In this document: piece by piece, positions 7,289-17,342 of the stretch
Numbering within the stretch: the stretch's first letter is position 1
How the letters are laid out: every line of letters begins with the position of its first letter
From: a bacterium
GTDB lineage: Bacteria; Babelota; Babeliae; Babelales; Vermiphilaceae
NCBI GenBank assembly: GCA_016699125.1
Contig: CP064961.1
Location: 310,001 to 374,000, forward strand
Reading direction: 5' to 3'
Length of the DNA stretch: 64,000 nucleotides
Notes under the pieces: generated by a model
The model's input: the letters and a program-made list of their open reading frames with translations, nothing else
What the model was told of the DNA's origin: nothing
Database searches by the model: none
Program-made: the position numbers and the translations under genes

Positions 7289-9868
7289 ATGCATGAAGAG
7301 ATTACGCAGCAAACCCCGTTAATGCAGCAATATGCGACTATAAAAAAAGAGTACGCAGATATGTTGCTCTTTTTTCAGGTTGGGGATTTTTATGAACTTT
7401 TTTTTGATGATGCAAAAACAGCGGCTCATTTTTTGGGTATAGCGTTGACAAAGCGTGGCAAAACTGCAGGAACTGATATTCCGTTGTGTGGTGTACCGAT
7501 ACATGCGTTTGATCATTATGTGAGCAAATTGGTAAAAGGTGGGTTCAAAGTTGCCGTGTGTAACCAGCTTGAGCAGCCAAAACCTGGTACGGTGGTTCGT
7601 CGAGGGGTTGTGCGTGTGTTTACGCCTGGTACTCTGGTTGAGCAACATTTATTAGATGAAAAATCCTCATCCTATATTGTTGTTTTAAGGTGTGTAGCCG
7701 ATGGGTTTGGCTTTTTAGCAGTAGAATTTCTAACGGGGCAGCTCTTTTTTACTTTCATTAATGATGCAGCAATACATCGACTTGAAGCTGAGTTGTTACG
7801 ATTTTTTCCGGACGAAATTATTCTTATTTCTGCTGATAAGCTACAATTTGTAGAGCTTTTTAAAAAAATAAATTTTGTCAATGCTTGCATTATTGATGTA
7901 ATTATACAGGATGATCAGTGTGAAGATTTTTTAGGATGGATTGCCGCACAATTTCATCAATCCACCGTTGACCTGATTGAAAAACATGTATCCATCCACC
8001 AAACCCTCCTTCTATTCTATGCGTATCTTAAAAAATCTCATGAGCAGGCGTTGGTATCATTTTCTTCATTGCACAGGTACACAGCAACAGATTTTTTGAA
8101 TATCGACACCATCACGCAAAAAAACCTTGAGCTTTTTGTAAATCTTTATGACGGCAGCAGAAATCATACCTTGTTACAGCTTCTGGATAAGGCAGTAACT
8201 CCGATGGGCTCACGAATGATCAAAAAATGGCTTACTCGACCATTGATAGATGCAAAAATGATTAATCAGCGGCTTGATGTGATTGAACTATGTTTTAAAG
8301 ACCCATTATTTGCTGAGAAAATCACTGATATTTTAAAAAAAATTGGTGATGCGGAACGTGCCATTGGAAGAATTCTATTGGCAAAAGCGGTATTAGCAGA
8401 TTTCTTTTTGTTACGTGATTTTTTGACAGCTCTTGATAGCATTAAACAGCTTTTGCAGCCTGTCAGTGAGTCGTTTGCTTTGCTCAGTAGTATTAATCAA
8501 TCTCTCGTGCAACTGCCTGAAATGCAACAACTTTTGGCAGATGGTTTGGATGAAGCCACATTATCTACCGGTTATATTATTCGCCCCGGTTTTGATCAAC
8601 CTCTTGACCAGCTGAGAGAGCTGATGGTCAATGGTAATCAAAAAATAGTTGAGCTTGAAAAGCAGGAGCAGGAAAAAACGGGAATTGGTAGTTTAAAAAT
8701 ACGTTTTAATACGTTATATGGCTATTATATTGAGATGAGTAAAACAGCGGCAGTGCATGTTCCGGAGGATTATAAACCTTTGCAGTCCTTGGTTGGTAAA
8801 GAGCGTTACACGTGTACGCAACTAGATCTTCTTGCGCGTCAGATTGAACGAGCAAAAGCAGATTTTTATGATCGTGAAAGGCTGCTTTTTGAGGATATTA
8901 AAAGTCGTACCTGTATGTTTGGACCTCAGTTGCGAAAGACGTGTCATGGCATTGCACATCTGGATGCTATTCTTGGGCTGGCAGCCTGTGCACAGCAACG
9001 TCAGTATGTAAGACCATTGTTTACACAAGAAAAAAAAATAGCAATTAAAGGGGGACGGCACCCGATTGTAGAGGCTTCAACAAATGTGCCATTCATCCAA
9101 AATGATACATTATTGGACCAAGCGCAGACCCTTTTTATATTGACTGGCCCAAACATGGGTGGCAAGTCAACCTATCTTCGTCAGACGGCCTTAATTACTA
9201 TCATGGCACATCTTGGCAGCTTTGTTCCCGCCGCTTCGGTAGAACTTATGGTATGCGATGGAGTATATACACGCATCGGTTCTGGTGATTTTATTTCTGG
9301 GGGTAAAAGTACCTTTCTTGTTGAAATGGAAGAGACAGCCAAAATATGTCAGTATGCAACTGATCGAAGTCTGGTCATTTTAGATGAGGTAGGCCGGGGT
9401 ACCAGTACAGTGGACGGCCGATCAATTGCGCAGGCAGTCATTGAATATCTGGAAAAAAAACCCGTTTTGACACTTTTTGCAACCCATTATCATGAACTTA
9501 CGGCACTTACGTTAACTCATTCTGGGATTAAAGCTTTTTTTATGGCATGTAAAAAGCATGCAAATGGGATTACTTTTTTATATCAGTTAACACCAGGAGT
9601 AGCTGATGGTTCGTTTGGCATTGAGGTTGCAAAGCTGGCACAGCTGCCTGAAAAAGTTTTAGAGCGAGCAGTAATGCTGTGTCAACAGGCTTTGTCTGAG
9701 GAAAAAAGGTTCGTGGATGGACCTATTCAATTTTTGGCTGTAAACGAAGTAAATACTGTTTGTCAACATGAATTATTGATTAATCAGGTACGAGCGTTGA
9801 ATGTTGAAGATATTACACCACGGCAGGCGCTTGATATTATCGTAGAATTACAGAAAAATCTACAATAA
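7289..9868 (+). CDS. mutS: DNA mismatch repair protein MutS
   Basis: MutS recognises mismatches and insertion/deletion loops and, in an ATP-dependent step, recruits MutL. 859 residues, full length for MutS1. The N-terminal mismatch-reading motif GDFYELF (residues 32-38) holds the Phe-x-Glu pair. The clamp and lever domains follow. The ATPase has Walker A GPNMGGKST (about 619-627), VEMEETA, Walker B LVILDEVGRGTST and FATHYHEL. The C-terminal helix-turn-helix region is present (ARLAQLPEKVL-type motif, here AKLAQLPEKVLERA). The Shine-Dalgarno is weak. mutL is not in the window. Confidence 0.98.
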   Translation: MHEEITQQTPLMQQYATIKKEYADMLLFFQVGDFYELFFDDAKTAAHFLGIALTKRGKTAGTDIPLCGVPIHAFDHYVSKLVKGGFKVAVCNQLEQPKPGTVVRRGVVRVFTPGTLVEQHLLDEKSSSYIVVLRCVADGFGFLAVEFLTGQLFFTFINDAAIHRLEAELLRFFPDEIILISADKLQFVELFKKINFVNACIIDVIIQDDQCEDFLGWIAAQFHQSTVDLIEKHVSIHQTLLLFYAYLKKSHEQALVSFSSLHRYTATDFLNIDTITQKNLELFVNLYDGSRNHTLLQLLDKAVTPMGSRMIKKWLTRPLIDAKMINQRLDVIELCFKDPLFAEKITDILKKIGDAERAIGRILLAKAVLADFFLLRDFLTALDSIKQLLQPVSESFALLSSINQSLVQLPEMQQLLADGLDEATLSTGYIIRPGFDQPLDQLRELMVNGNQKIVELEKQEQEKTGIGSLKIRFNTLYGYYIEMSKTAAVHVPEDYKPLQSLVGKERYTCTQLDLLARQIERAKADFYDRERLLFEDIKSRTCMFGPQLRKTCHGIAHLDAILGLAACAQQRQYVRPLFTQEKKIAIKGGRHPIVEASTNVPFIQNDTLLDQAQTLFILTGPNMGGKSTYLRQTALITIMAHLGSFVPAASVELMVCDGVYTRIGSGDFISGGKSTFLVEMEETAKICQYATDRSLVILDEVGRGTSTVDGRSIAQAVIEYLEKKPVLTLFATHYHELTALTLTHSGIKAFFMACKKHANGITFLYQLTPGVADGSFGIEVAKLAQLPEKVLERAVMLCQQALSEEKRFVDGPIQFLAVNEVNTVCQHELLINQVRALNVEDITPRQALDIIVELQKNLQ

Positions 9869-9998
9869 AATAACCATCAAAAAATTTGTTATCTTGGCTA
9901 AAAACTGATATTGTGAAGATACTAGCAAAATATTGGCAAAACTATATAATGTACCATACATAGTATATATTTTTTTAAAATGACAGTAGGCATAAGAC

Positions 9999-10328
9999 AT
10001 GGAGAATCCAAAAAATTATGGCCGGTATGCGATTATAGCGACAGGCGGCAAGCAGTATCAGGTGGTTGAAGGAAAAACAGTTGCGGTTGAGCTTTTGGCC
10101 GGTAACGCAGGCGATGCGGTGACGTTTGATCAGGTTTTATTCAGAAAAACCGCCGAAGGTGTCTTTGAAGTAGGTCAACCAACACTTAAAACTGTGGTGA
10201 CCGGCTCTATCGTAAAACATGTAAAAGGTAAAAAACTGATTGTTTTTCGTTTTAAACGGCGCAAAAAGGTTCGTGTAAAACGGGGTCATCGTCAACAGGC
10301 AACTGTGGTTCGCATCGAAGCAATTTAA
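9999..10328 (+). CDS. rplU: 50S ribosomal protein L21
   Basis: L21 binds 23S rRNA in the large subunit. 109 residues. The family core is complete: YAIIATGGKQYQV near the N-terminus, the conserved FDQVLF segment, and a basic C-terminus with KRRKKVRVKRGHRQ. The chosen ATG adds about eight residues before YAII relative to the usual MYAVI start. In most bacteria rpmA (L27) follows directly; here the gene is followed at once by a terminator and a convergent gene, so L27 must be encoded elsewhere. Confidence 0.97.
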   Translation: MENPKNYGRYAIIATGGKQYQVVEGKTVAVELLAGNAGDAVTFDQVLFRKTAEGVFEVGQPTLKTVVTGSIVKHVKGKKLIVFRFKRRKKVRVKRGHRQQATVVRIEAI

Positions 10329-10335
10329 ATGTTAT

Positions 10336-10374
10336 CGGGTATAATTCAGTTGAATTGGATTATACCCGTTTTTA
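10336..10374 (+). terminator. Rho-independent terminator of rplU
   Basis: A perfect 10-bp stem, CGGGTATAAT (10336-10345) with ATTATACCCG (10359-10368), a 13-nt loop, then TTTTT. It lies 8 bp after the rplU stop. It ends at the stop of the convergent gene, so it probably serves only the plus strand. Confidence 0.9.
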
Positions 10375-11880
10375 TTTTTTAAAAAAAGGCATTTTATCGA
10401 TGAGGGGCCTTTTATATTTTGTTTTTAAACGGTTTTTATTCCTTCTTTCAGTTCTTCTTTGTTCTGAAACTTGATTCCTTTTTTGCCTTTCTAGTGGATT
10501 ATAAAGCTCTCGCCTGTCTATTGTGGGGCGTAATTGTATTTCTTCGTTTTCTACTGCTTTTTTGAATTTTTCCATAGTTGCTTTGAATTCTTTATTTTTA
10601 AGATTAGGTTCAGCCTTTTTTGGTACAGATTCAGGTAGCTTGGTTTCTGTTTTTTTTGATTTTTTAATGTTTTGAAATGCTTCAATCTGTCTTTTTTGTT
10701 GATCAATTTGATCATTGCCTTGCATATAAAATGTGTTAAATACAGTTCCTAAAAATTTTTCAAATTTCAATGACCCAATAATATAAATGTCCGGTTGTGG
10801 TTCATACTGTAAAGCTCCCTGGTTAAGTTTTTTTGTTTTAAGAACAAAAAATTTTGAAGGGGCTTGTAGGTCAAATGTTGCTTGATAAATATTTGATAAA
10901 ACTTTCTTTTTTCTGGCAGTTAAAAATGGCAATGTTTTTGAACCGTTTTTTGGTATGAGCTCATTGTTAAAATAGGTCAATAACCCTTGCAATGCATTGT
11001 TATCATCTGGCAAACTGGTCAGGACCTGTTTTTCAAACGTTACGGTGCCGTGTCCATCTGTGTCTAAATGAATGGTTAAAGGAAAGCGAGGATCAGAATA
11101 TGCAATATTTTGCGCCAGACCTTTTGTGTGTGAAAAATCGGGTGCCACTTTTTCAAGCATTGCATGGAGGTTTTCGATATAAAATGTCATTTTTCCCGTA
11201 TTGTCAGAACCCGTTTGTGCCATCTGTTTTGGCTTGGTTACCATCTCCATTTCAAGGTCAACAGGTTTATTGTGCGAGGTTAAAAAATGTCCAGGATCGT
11301 TCTTTTTTTGTTCTAATAGCTTTCTAAAAAGCATTGCATCTTCAGTTTCAAAAGGCTCTTTTACAGTTGGTTCTGTCTGGTTGTCTGTTTCATTAAGCGT
11401 TTCAATAATCGATTCTAAAAATGGGACAAATTCGTTTTTGCCAACAACTTGTGTGTTGATGGTTGGAATGTACGGGTTTTGTTTGAATGGGGTACTGTTC
11501 TCTACGACGAAAAACGACTCCAAAATCTTTTTTTGTCCCAGATAGCTATTTTTAGTTTGAAAAACAGGATTTATCGGTTCATCAGGCCATGAATTATTGT
11601 TCTGCTGCTGCACATTTTCAAGCAGCAACAATGGTTGTTGTTCCTGTTGTATATTCGCCAAAAAATTTGCATCAATAGTCACGGTTCCATGTCCTGATGT
11701 GAGTACATCAATGGAAATGGGAAGTTTTTTGGTCGTAGTCGACTGCCAGTTTGGTGCAAACTCTGTTGTCTGCCAATAGATAGGGCTTATGTTTTTTAGC
11801 AGACCTTCAATATTTTGAACGTAAAAGGTTACAGAATCAGGCTGATTTTTGGTGATCAAAGGCTGATTGAATGTTGTCAT
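10372..11880 (-). CDS. C-terminal half of a giant exported protein, with duplicated domain
   Basis: The first ATG of this frame gives 502 residues, but the frame is open without a start for about 80 further codons upstream, to the A10 tract at 12127-12136. This makes it most likely the -1-frame continuation of the 12123-14228 gene rather than a separate gene. The protein has two homologous units of about 150 residues (about 17-162 and 231-385). Each begins VTFYVQNIEGLL or MTFYIENLHAML, has a GHGTVT motif (63-68 and 276-281) and ends in FVPFLESI or FEKFLGTV. The C-terminal tail is very basic (RRTERRNKNRLKTKYKR). No signal peptide is encoded in this frame. Function unknown. Confidence 0.65.
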   Translation of the reverse strand: MTTFNQPLITKNQPDSVTFYVQNIEGLLKNISPIYWQTTEFAPNWQSTTTKKLPISIDVLTSGHGTVTIDANFLANIQQEQQPLLLLENVQQQNNNSWPDEPINPVFQTKNSYLGQKKILESFFVVENSTPFKQNPYIPTINTQVVGKNEFVPFLESIIETLNETDNQTEPTVKEPFETEDAMLFRKLLEQKKNDPGHFLTSHNKPVDLEMEMVTKPKQMAQTGSDNTGKMTFYIENLHAMLEKVAPDFSHTKGLAQNIAYSDPRFPLTIHLDTDGHGTVTFEKQVLTSLPDDNNALQGLLTYFNNELIPKNGSKTLPFLTARKKKVLSNIYQATFDLQAPSKFFVLKTKKLNQGALQYEPQPDIYIIGSLKFEKFLGTVFNTFYMQGNDQIDQQKRQIEAFQNIKKSKKTETKLPESVPKKAEPNLKNKEFKATMEKFKKAVENEEIQLRPTIDRRELYNPLERQKRNQVSEQRRTERRNKNRLKTKYKRPLIDKMPFFKK

Positions 11881-12122
11881 CGCATCATTCGCGCCGGCAA
11901 TGACAGGATCTGTTTGAATATTTTTTAGGAATGTTTTTTGTTCTTGAATCGGTGTGGCGACTAGATTTTCAAAAATAGGCCAAAGGGGGAACGCTGTTGG
12001 TATGTTTTTTTCAGTTTCTGCTTGTTGTACCGGTTGAGCTGTTTGCGCTGCCGTTGGGATTTGCAGTTGATTGGTGGCGTTTGCAATCGGTTCAAGCGTG
12101 GTGATTTCAGCCAGCGGGATTG

Positions 12123-14228
12123 TTACTTTTTTTTTTCTGTAGTTATAGGATTTAGGCGCTCCTTCAACTCTTTGTTTATTTGAGCTTTAACCGCTTGATT
12201 ATAGGGGGTGTTTGCAGCATACGGCTTTTCCAGATCTGTGATGGCTTGAGTAATGTTTTTCCGAGCTTCTTGATCGGTTTTATTTTCTGCAGCTTCTCTC
12301 TCAATGAGCTGATTAAGCATATTATTTATTGTTTCAAACTGTTTTGCTAGGTTGGTTTTCTCTTGCATTGATTGATTTAACTTTTTCATAGCAGGCTTTA
12401 AACTTTTTTCTAGGTCAGGCTCTTTTGGTATGTTCTTGGCTATGGTTTTTGTAAGTGTTTCATATGCATCGTTTAATATTGCTTCCTTGGTAAATATTCT
12501 ATCTTTAAACTCCTTAATTTTTGCTTTGATTTCTGCTGTTTTAGCGTTACTATTATTCATTTTTTCTTTGTATGTTTTTTGTAGCTCCGATTCTAAGTTA
12601 GCAACTACTGCGCTTCTATTTTCTGAGAAGGTATCTTTGGGAAGATTTTTTAACTTAATGATTTTATTTTGAATGGAGTTTTTTGCAATATCTAATTCCT
12701 TTTCTGTTTCGTACAAAGTTTTCTTAAACGTTTGTAGATCTTTGGTAATTTCTTCAATATCTTTTATATGACTAGCATGGTAGAAATTGGTTAGTTTTTG
12801 CAAGCGCTCTTGTATTGCAGTCTTCTCTTTTTGAATCTCTGTATCATTTAGCAAATCATTTAAATAATTACTTAACTTTTGATAGTTCTCAGTTGTAAAT
12901 TTATTATTATTTGGAATTTCTTTGATAAAATTATCTATTTTTGTTAAACTTTCTTGAAGTTTACTCGTTGAAATGGGATCAATTTGTGATTTTGTCAGTT
13001 TATTCTTAAAAATGGTTGTAGAATCCAAAGTTGCAGGGTCAGTTGGTAAGAATAAGCTTGAAGAAGTTTCGGGTATGCGCATAGTACGTGATAAGCCTGT
13101 TTCAATGGATTCAGGTTCAGCACTTTCTATGCTCTCTGTTATTTTTGTATGTCGTACTTGCAATCTGAGATCTTCAACTTGACGCTTTAATGCCTGGTTT
13201 TCAAGTTGAAGGCGTGATATTTTTGCGTTTAATTGACTATTTTTATGTTGCAGGCTGCTATTGTTGGCGGCTACGTTGTCATCGGTAATCTTTTGTACGG
13301 TTGGAAACAGCTCTTGCTGTAAAAATGTGTTAAAGTTTTTGCTGATTGAAGCAGTCTCTTTTGCTTGTGCAACACGTACGTTCAAGTATTCAATGGAATT
13401 TTCAATGATGGCGTTTGCAGTATTTCGATATTCCAAAGTTAAAGCGATCAGGTAGGGAACCGTCTGCTGCTTTTGCTCGTCATATGAACTATAAGTTTCC
13501 AAAAACTTGTTTATCGATTTTATCAGACCGTCTAAATTAGTTTCTATTGTGGCATTTTGAGTTTCAAAATTTTCTTGGCTTACATTGTTTTTGAGTAAAA
13601 TTGTATAGATATTGATTAACTGGCCAATTTCCAAGCTTTTTTTCGTAACAGTCAACAGTTCCGAGTAAAGATATTCAAGGCGATTACCTTTGAACGGTTC
13701 GTCAATTGCTGGATTAATGATCTTAAATGTGGCATCAGAATAGTCGCTTTCTGTTTTTGATCGCAAAATCTTCTTTTTAAAAAGGTCTTTTGCGCTGTTA
13801 CCAATTTTGCGAAGGGTTTTGCCAAAGCCTTCGCTGCCGTTTACTACTATTTGAAATTCTGTTGTTCTATTTTTGATAATAGTATTTATCTCACCGTATT
13901 TTGTTTTGATTGCTTCAAGTATAATGTCGCTTATTTCCTTTTTGTAGTTTGCCAATACTGATTCATATGACTTTTCTTTTCCTTTGATATTTTTTTTCAA
14001 ATCAAATGCAACTTCATCTGCTTTGGTTTGGCTTTTTAATGAGTCGAGCATCTGAATAGTTCCGATCGTTGCGGTGAGATTGTCTGGGTTGACGAGCGGT
14101 AAAATGCCGCGTTGCTTTTCGATTACTTGATACAAAATGCCTTCAACCGTATCGCGCTCAGGTTCTTGACTAAGCAGTGCAGAATAAAAGGAAAGAAGCA
14201 GTAACGAAAAAGAGAGAGCTGCTTTCAT
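12123..14228 (-). CDS. Exported coiled-coil protein; N-terminal half of a frameshifted giant
   Basis: 701 residues from ATG 14228, preceded by GAGGAAATCACC (Shine-Dalgarno). Residues 1-20 form a signal peptide (MKAALSFSLLLLSFYSALLS). The rest is long polar helix with heptad-like stretches, for example SQLNAKISRLQLENQALKRQ near 325-345, so coiled coil is expected. The frame ends GAA AAA AAA AAG TAA on a run of ten A residues. A one-base backward slip there enters the frame that runs on to 10372, giving a product near 1285 residues. Alternative explanations are a sequencing error or a genuine stop. No known family was recognised. Confidence 0.7.
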   Translation of the reverse strand: MKAALSFSLLLLSFYSALLSQEPERDTVEGILYQVIEKQRGILPLVNPDNLTATIGTIQMLDSLKSQTKADEVAFDLKKNIKGKEKSYESVLANYKKEISDIILEAIKTKYGEINTIIKNRTTEFQIVVNGSEGFGKTLRKIGNSAKDLFKKKILRSKTESDYSDATFKIINPAIDEPFKGNRLEYLYSELLTVTKKSLEIGQLINIYTILLKNNVSQENFETQNATIETNLDGLIKSINKFLETYSSYDEQKQQTVPYLIALTLEYRNTANAIIENSIEYLNVRVAQAKETASISKNFNTFLQQELFPTVQKITDDNVAANNSSLQHKNSQLNAKISRLQLENQALKRQVEDLRLQVRHTKITESIESAEPESIETGLSRTMRIPETSSSLFLPTDPATLDSTTIFKNKLTKSQIDPISTSKLQESLTKIDNFIKEIPNNNKFTTENYQKLSNYLNDLLNDTEIQKEKTAIQERLQKLTNFYHASHIKDIEEITKDLQTFKKTLYETEKELDIAKNSIQNKIIKLKNLPKDTFSENRSAVVANLESELQKTYKEKMNNSNAKTAEIKAKIKEFKDRIFTKEAILNDAYETLTKTIAKNIPKEPDLEKSLKPAMKKLNQSMQEKTNLAKQFETINNMLNQLIEREAAENKTDQEARKNITQAITDLEKPYAANTPYNQAVKAQINKELKERLNPITTEKKK

Positions 14229-14592
14229 GGTGATTTCCTCTGTTTTAGTAGTAATAGTTTTTATTCTCTGTTATGTACGTTTTTAGCATACAGATTAAAA
14301 ATACAAAATAGCAATAATTTTAAATAATGATGTTAAATTTTTAGAAAGATTGTAAATATAAACCTGTTTTTTAGGTGAAAACTTTCAACCTACAAAAACA
14401 ATGCCGCAAGTTCAACTGAAACAAGAAAAATCATTGACAGAGCCAATTTCAGAATTTTTTGTTTCAGTTTTCGCTTTTTTAAAAAATGCCTTCCGAAAAT
14501 CTTTTAGGCAAATAAAAAAAATTACATATTGAAATAAATAATAAAAATCTGTTATAATTAAATCTGTAATCTCTATTGTAATGGATGTTCTT
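14229..14592. other. Divergent intergenic region
   Basis: A 364-bp AT-rich spacer between two divergent exported-protein genes. It holds the promoter of the rightward gene (14529-14558) and an 11-bp inverted repeat AACTGAAACAA/TTGTTTCAGTT (14414-14424 with 14459-14469, loop 34 nt) of unknown role. No convincing gene was found in it. Confidence 0.5.
14529..14558 (+). promoter_or_regulatory. Promoter of the 14593 gene
   Basis: TTGAAA (14529-14534), an 18-bp spacer, then TATAAT (14553-14558), about 35 bp before the start codon. Confidence 0.6.
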
Positions 14593-16839
14593 ATGAAATA
14601 TAGCACTGTGGTATTGGTTTTTTTTTCCAATATAATGCTTGCAGGTCAACATGATATGAATCAAAAACAGTTTAGCTTGCCATTGAATCAATCAAAGCGT
14701 CCTCTTAAGTTAACCGAAGTGAAAAATAAACTAGGAGCATTAAGAGAGATGCTTTCAAACAAGACCGCATTAGTCTTCCCTACTGAGCAAAATGCCCGTA
14801 AATTATGTTCATTTGAGATAGAAGAGAAGATTAATTTTGTTGAACAGATGTATAAAGAATTGGCAAGCGGATTGTCTAAAGATGACTTTGATCCTTTGCG
14901 TTTTGAACTTCTTATCTATAATATAGAGCGTATGATTAAACAGCTTGACTGTGACAAAGAAATCAAAGAATTAAATAACATATTAAAGGCCTTTGAGGTA
15001 AATACGTCTAAAGATCAGTCTATTATTCAAAAGGTTCGTAATATTTGGCGAGTTTTGGGTGGGTTATACGTAATACTTAATGAATTTCACGGTATAGAGC
15101 TTCACCCTGATAATCAGGCCATTTTCGATTATTTAGAAAAAAACTTACTGGAATATGCCTTTTGGGATCAAGATGATGCCGTTTATTACAAAATAAAACA
15201 TTTTTTCAAGTCTGAGCAAAATCAACAGAAACTTTTTTTTATGATAAATCACATGCTTGATTTACTACAAAATTATTACACTGGGAAAGCTTTATCGTAT
15301 GATCGTTACTTGGATTCAAAAAAAGACAGCTACGAATCCATTGATAATAGGCTTCTTGCAGGTCTTTTAACTGTTGATCAAAAATTAAAAGATAGCTTAA
15401 AGTGGCTTATTGTTGAAAAAGCAGGTATAAACTTACTTACAAATTATTTATTTCATTATTCTATAACCATGGCTAGCTCTCCTTTTACAAACCTTTATCA
15501 ACTCGTGAATAGTTTTTTTGATAAAAGTGTATGTATGCGATTTTTTTATAAAAAATATAGTGATATAAGCGAAGCAAAGGTTGTCTTTGATGAAGCTGCA
15601 ATTAATAGGTATTTTTTCAATTTGCAACCTACTACACAAGAGACCGATCTGATCAATAATATGGTAGCTACTGTTGAGGATAATGCTTTAAAATTATACA
15701 GCTATTGGATTAGTGAAAATTTACATTCATCTCGGAAATTTTTTGAAATTTTTCTGAATATGGCATTAAAACATAAAAACATAGTATCACATTTTTATCC
15801 CTCGGAACAGTCTTCTGAAAGGATAATGCAGCATCATATTATAGATGTTTATTGTTCTGTGATTGCTTCTACAGCTTCTGAATCAGATAAGGAGTTTTGT
15901 TTTCAGTTATTATTAAAGTTTTTAGAACAGTCTGATACTGCATTAGATATAACTAATTTGATGAAGCTTGATGATGAGCTAAAAAACAAGATGGTGGGTG
16001 GCTCAGTACAAACAGATCGTGCAGAATATAGCTATTCTGGAAATGCAGTTGCTGAATTTACAAAATATGTTGACAGTCATCCTAATCAGATGGTTACCTG
16101 GCTCGTTTTTGAAAGAACTGGGCAAGCAAACTATTCACAGGTTCTTTTTTCTGTTTGGCCAACTAAGTTGCAGCAGAGGTATCGTTCTTTTGTTGATAAA
16201 TTAGAAGAAGCTTTTGGTAAGGTTGATTTGCCAGAATATTGTTCACAATTGACTCTGGAAGAGTTTAAATCAGCTCTTTTTAAAAAACGAGACGAGGTAA
16301 TTGTGAAATTTAATCAACATGTTATATTTAATTTTAAAAAAAAGAAAGAATTTTTAACTATTTTTGATAATTTTATAAAAGCCATAGATGATTCTTATGA
16401 AAAAAAAGATACTCATTTTTTATCGTTTGACTTCAAAAAATTAACAGCTCCTTTTGTAGAAGCTTCTGTATCAGGTAGCTTGGAGTCAAAAAATTTGATC
16501 AAGGGTTATTTTGATCGAGGCAGTATATGGGGTATCAAAAAATCATCGGCCTCTATAAATACAGATGATGATTCTGACGAGACTTTAAAGCAAGGACAAA
16601 GAGGTGCATTCTCCAGTTCACGTAAACCGAGTAGTTATTCGAAAGTTCCTATAGTGCATAATGCTGGTCAAAAATCTTTGTATCATGGCGGGCAAAAAAA
16701 GGGACAGACATTTCTAAAACAGATACCACAAAGCAAATCATATTTATCGGATGAACAACTACATAAAGAGACATTGGAAAAAAAGCCTGTGGTAAAAGAT
16801 ACATGGTGGAATAGATTGACCTATCGATTTGGCTGGTAA
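14593..16839 (+). CDS. Large exported protein with Trp-rich C-terminal tail
   Basis: About 748 residues from ATG 14593, chosen over ATG 14581 because GGATG sits at ribosome-binding distance and the signal peptide then begins MKYSTVVLVFFSNIML. The body is helical and polar with no recognised domain. The last 100 residues or so form a low-complexity Ser/Lys/Gln linker (GQRGAFSSSRKPSSYSK), and the protein ends DTWWNRLTYRFGW. That tryptophan-rich terminus recurs on other exported proteins in this window. Its own promoter is visible. It ends exactly where the convergent minus-strand gene ends. Function unknown; surface or secreted location inferred. Confidence 0.75.
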   Translation: MKYSTVVLVFFSNIMLAGQHDMNQKQFSLPLNQSKRPLKLTEVKNKLGALREMLSNKTALVFPTEQNARKLCSFEIEEKINFVEQMYKELASGLSKDDFDPLRFELLIYNIERMIKQLDCDKEIKELNNILKAFEVNTSKDQSIIQKVRNIWRVLGGLYVILNEFHGIELHPDNQAIFDYLEKNLLEYAFWDQDDAVYYKIKHFFKSEQNQQKLFFMINHMLDLLQNYYTGKALSYDRYLDSKKDSYESIDNRLLAGLLTVDQKLKDSLKWLIVEKAGINLLTNYLFHYSITMASSPFTNLYQLVNSFFDKSVCMRFFYKKYSDISEAKVVFDEAAINRYFFNLQPTTQETDLINNMVATVEDNALKLYSYWISENLHSSRKFFEIFLNMALKHKNIVSHFYPSEQSSERIMQHHIIDVYCSVIASTASESDKEFCFQLLLKFLEQSDTALDITNLMKLDDELKNKMVGGSVQTDRAEYSYSGNAVAEFTKYVDSHPNQMVTWLVFERTGQANYSQVLFSVWPTKLQQRYRSFVDKLEEAFGKVDLPEYCSQLTLEEFKSALFKKRDEVIVKFNQHVIFNFKKKKEFLTIFDNFIKAIDDSYEKKDTHFLSFDFKKLTAPFVEASVSGSLESKNLIKGYFDRGSIWGIKKSSASINTDDDSDETLKQGQRGAFSSSRKPSSYSKVPIVHNAGQKSLYHGGQKKGQTFLKQIPQSKSYLSDEQLHKETLEKKPVVKDTWWNRLTYRFGW

Positions 16840-17337
16840 TCAAGAAGTTTGTTTCAAGTACCAGCTGGTAAAACGCAAAGATTTTCCGAGTAGAAAGCCT
16901 GTCAAGATACCACTTATCATAAGATCAAAGAGCTTATACTTCAGCGCGATAGTAGGGTTAGTTACGTACAAAAATCCAAAAATATATTTTACAGTAAAAA
17001 AAGAAAGCATGATAACTAGTGTTTGATAACTGCCTGGTATAATGATGCTTGTCGTCTTCGTGTCTCGTTTGAGTTGGGTAGTATCGATAGTAAAAAAACT
17101 TATCACTGTTGTCACAATTACTACTGGTATAAGTGTAAGGGCGTCAGAGGAAAAGTAACTTTTGTATTTTAATCCAAACATAATGCATTGTGTTAAAAAG
17201 ATTCGAGGAAGATAAATACTACGAGTTTTTGATGCTTTGATTCCCATGACAATAATATAGACAAACACTACCCACACCCAGGAGGGTGTTTCGAATAGTA
17301 TGTCTTTCAAAATTAAAATTAGCATGTGTAATATCAT
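16840..17337 (-). CDS. Integral membrane protein, DUF6622-like
   Basis: 165 residues with four to five hydrophobic segments. The start ILFETPSWVWVVFVYIIVMG resembles the TPLWVW motif of the DUF6622 membrane family, and a basic ASKTRSIYLPRIF segment follows as in that family. The gene begins 5 bp after the stop of the 17343-18389 gene, so they are probably cotranscribed. Substrate and function are unknown. Confidence 0.6.
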   Translation of the reverse strand: MILHMLILILKDILFETPSWVWVVFVYIIVMGIKASKTRSIYLPRIFLTQCIMFGLKYKSYFSSDALTLIPVVIVTTVISFFTIDTTQLKRDTKTTSIIIPGSYQTLVIMLSFFTVKYIFGFLYVTNPTIALKYKLFDLMISGILTGFLLGKSLRFTSWYLKQTS

Positions 17338-17342
17338 CCTTA

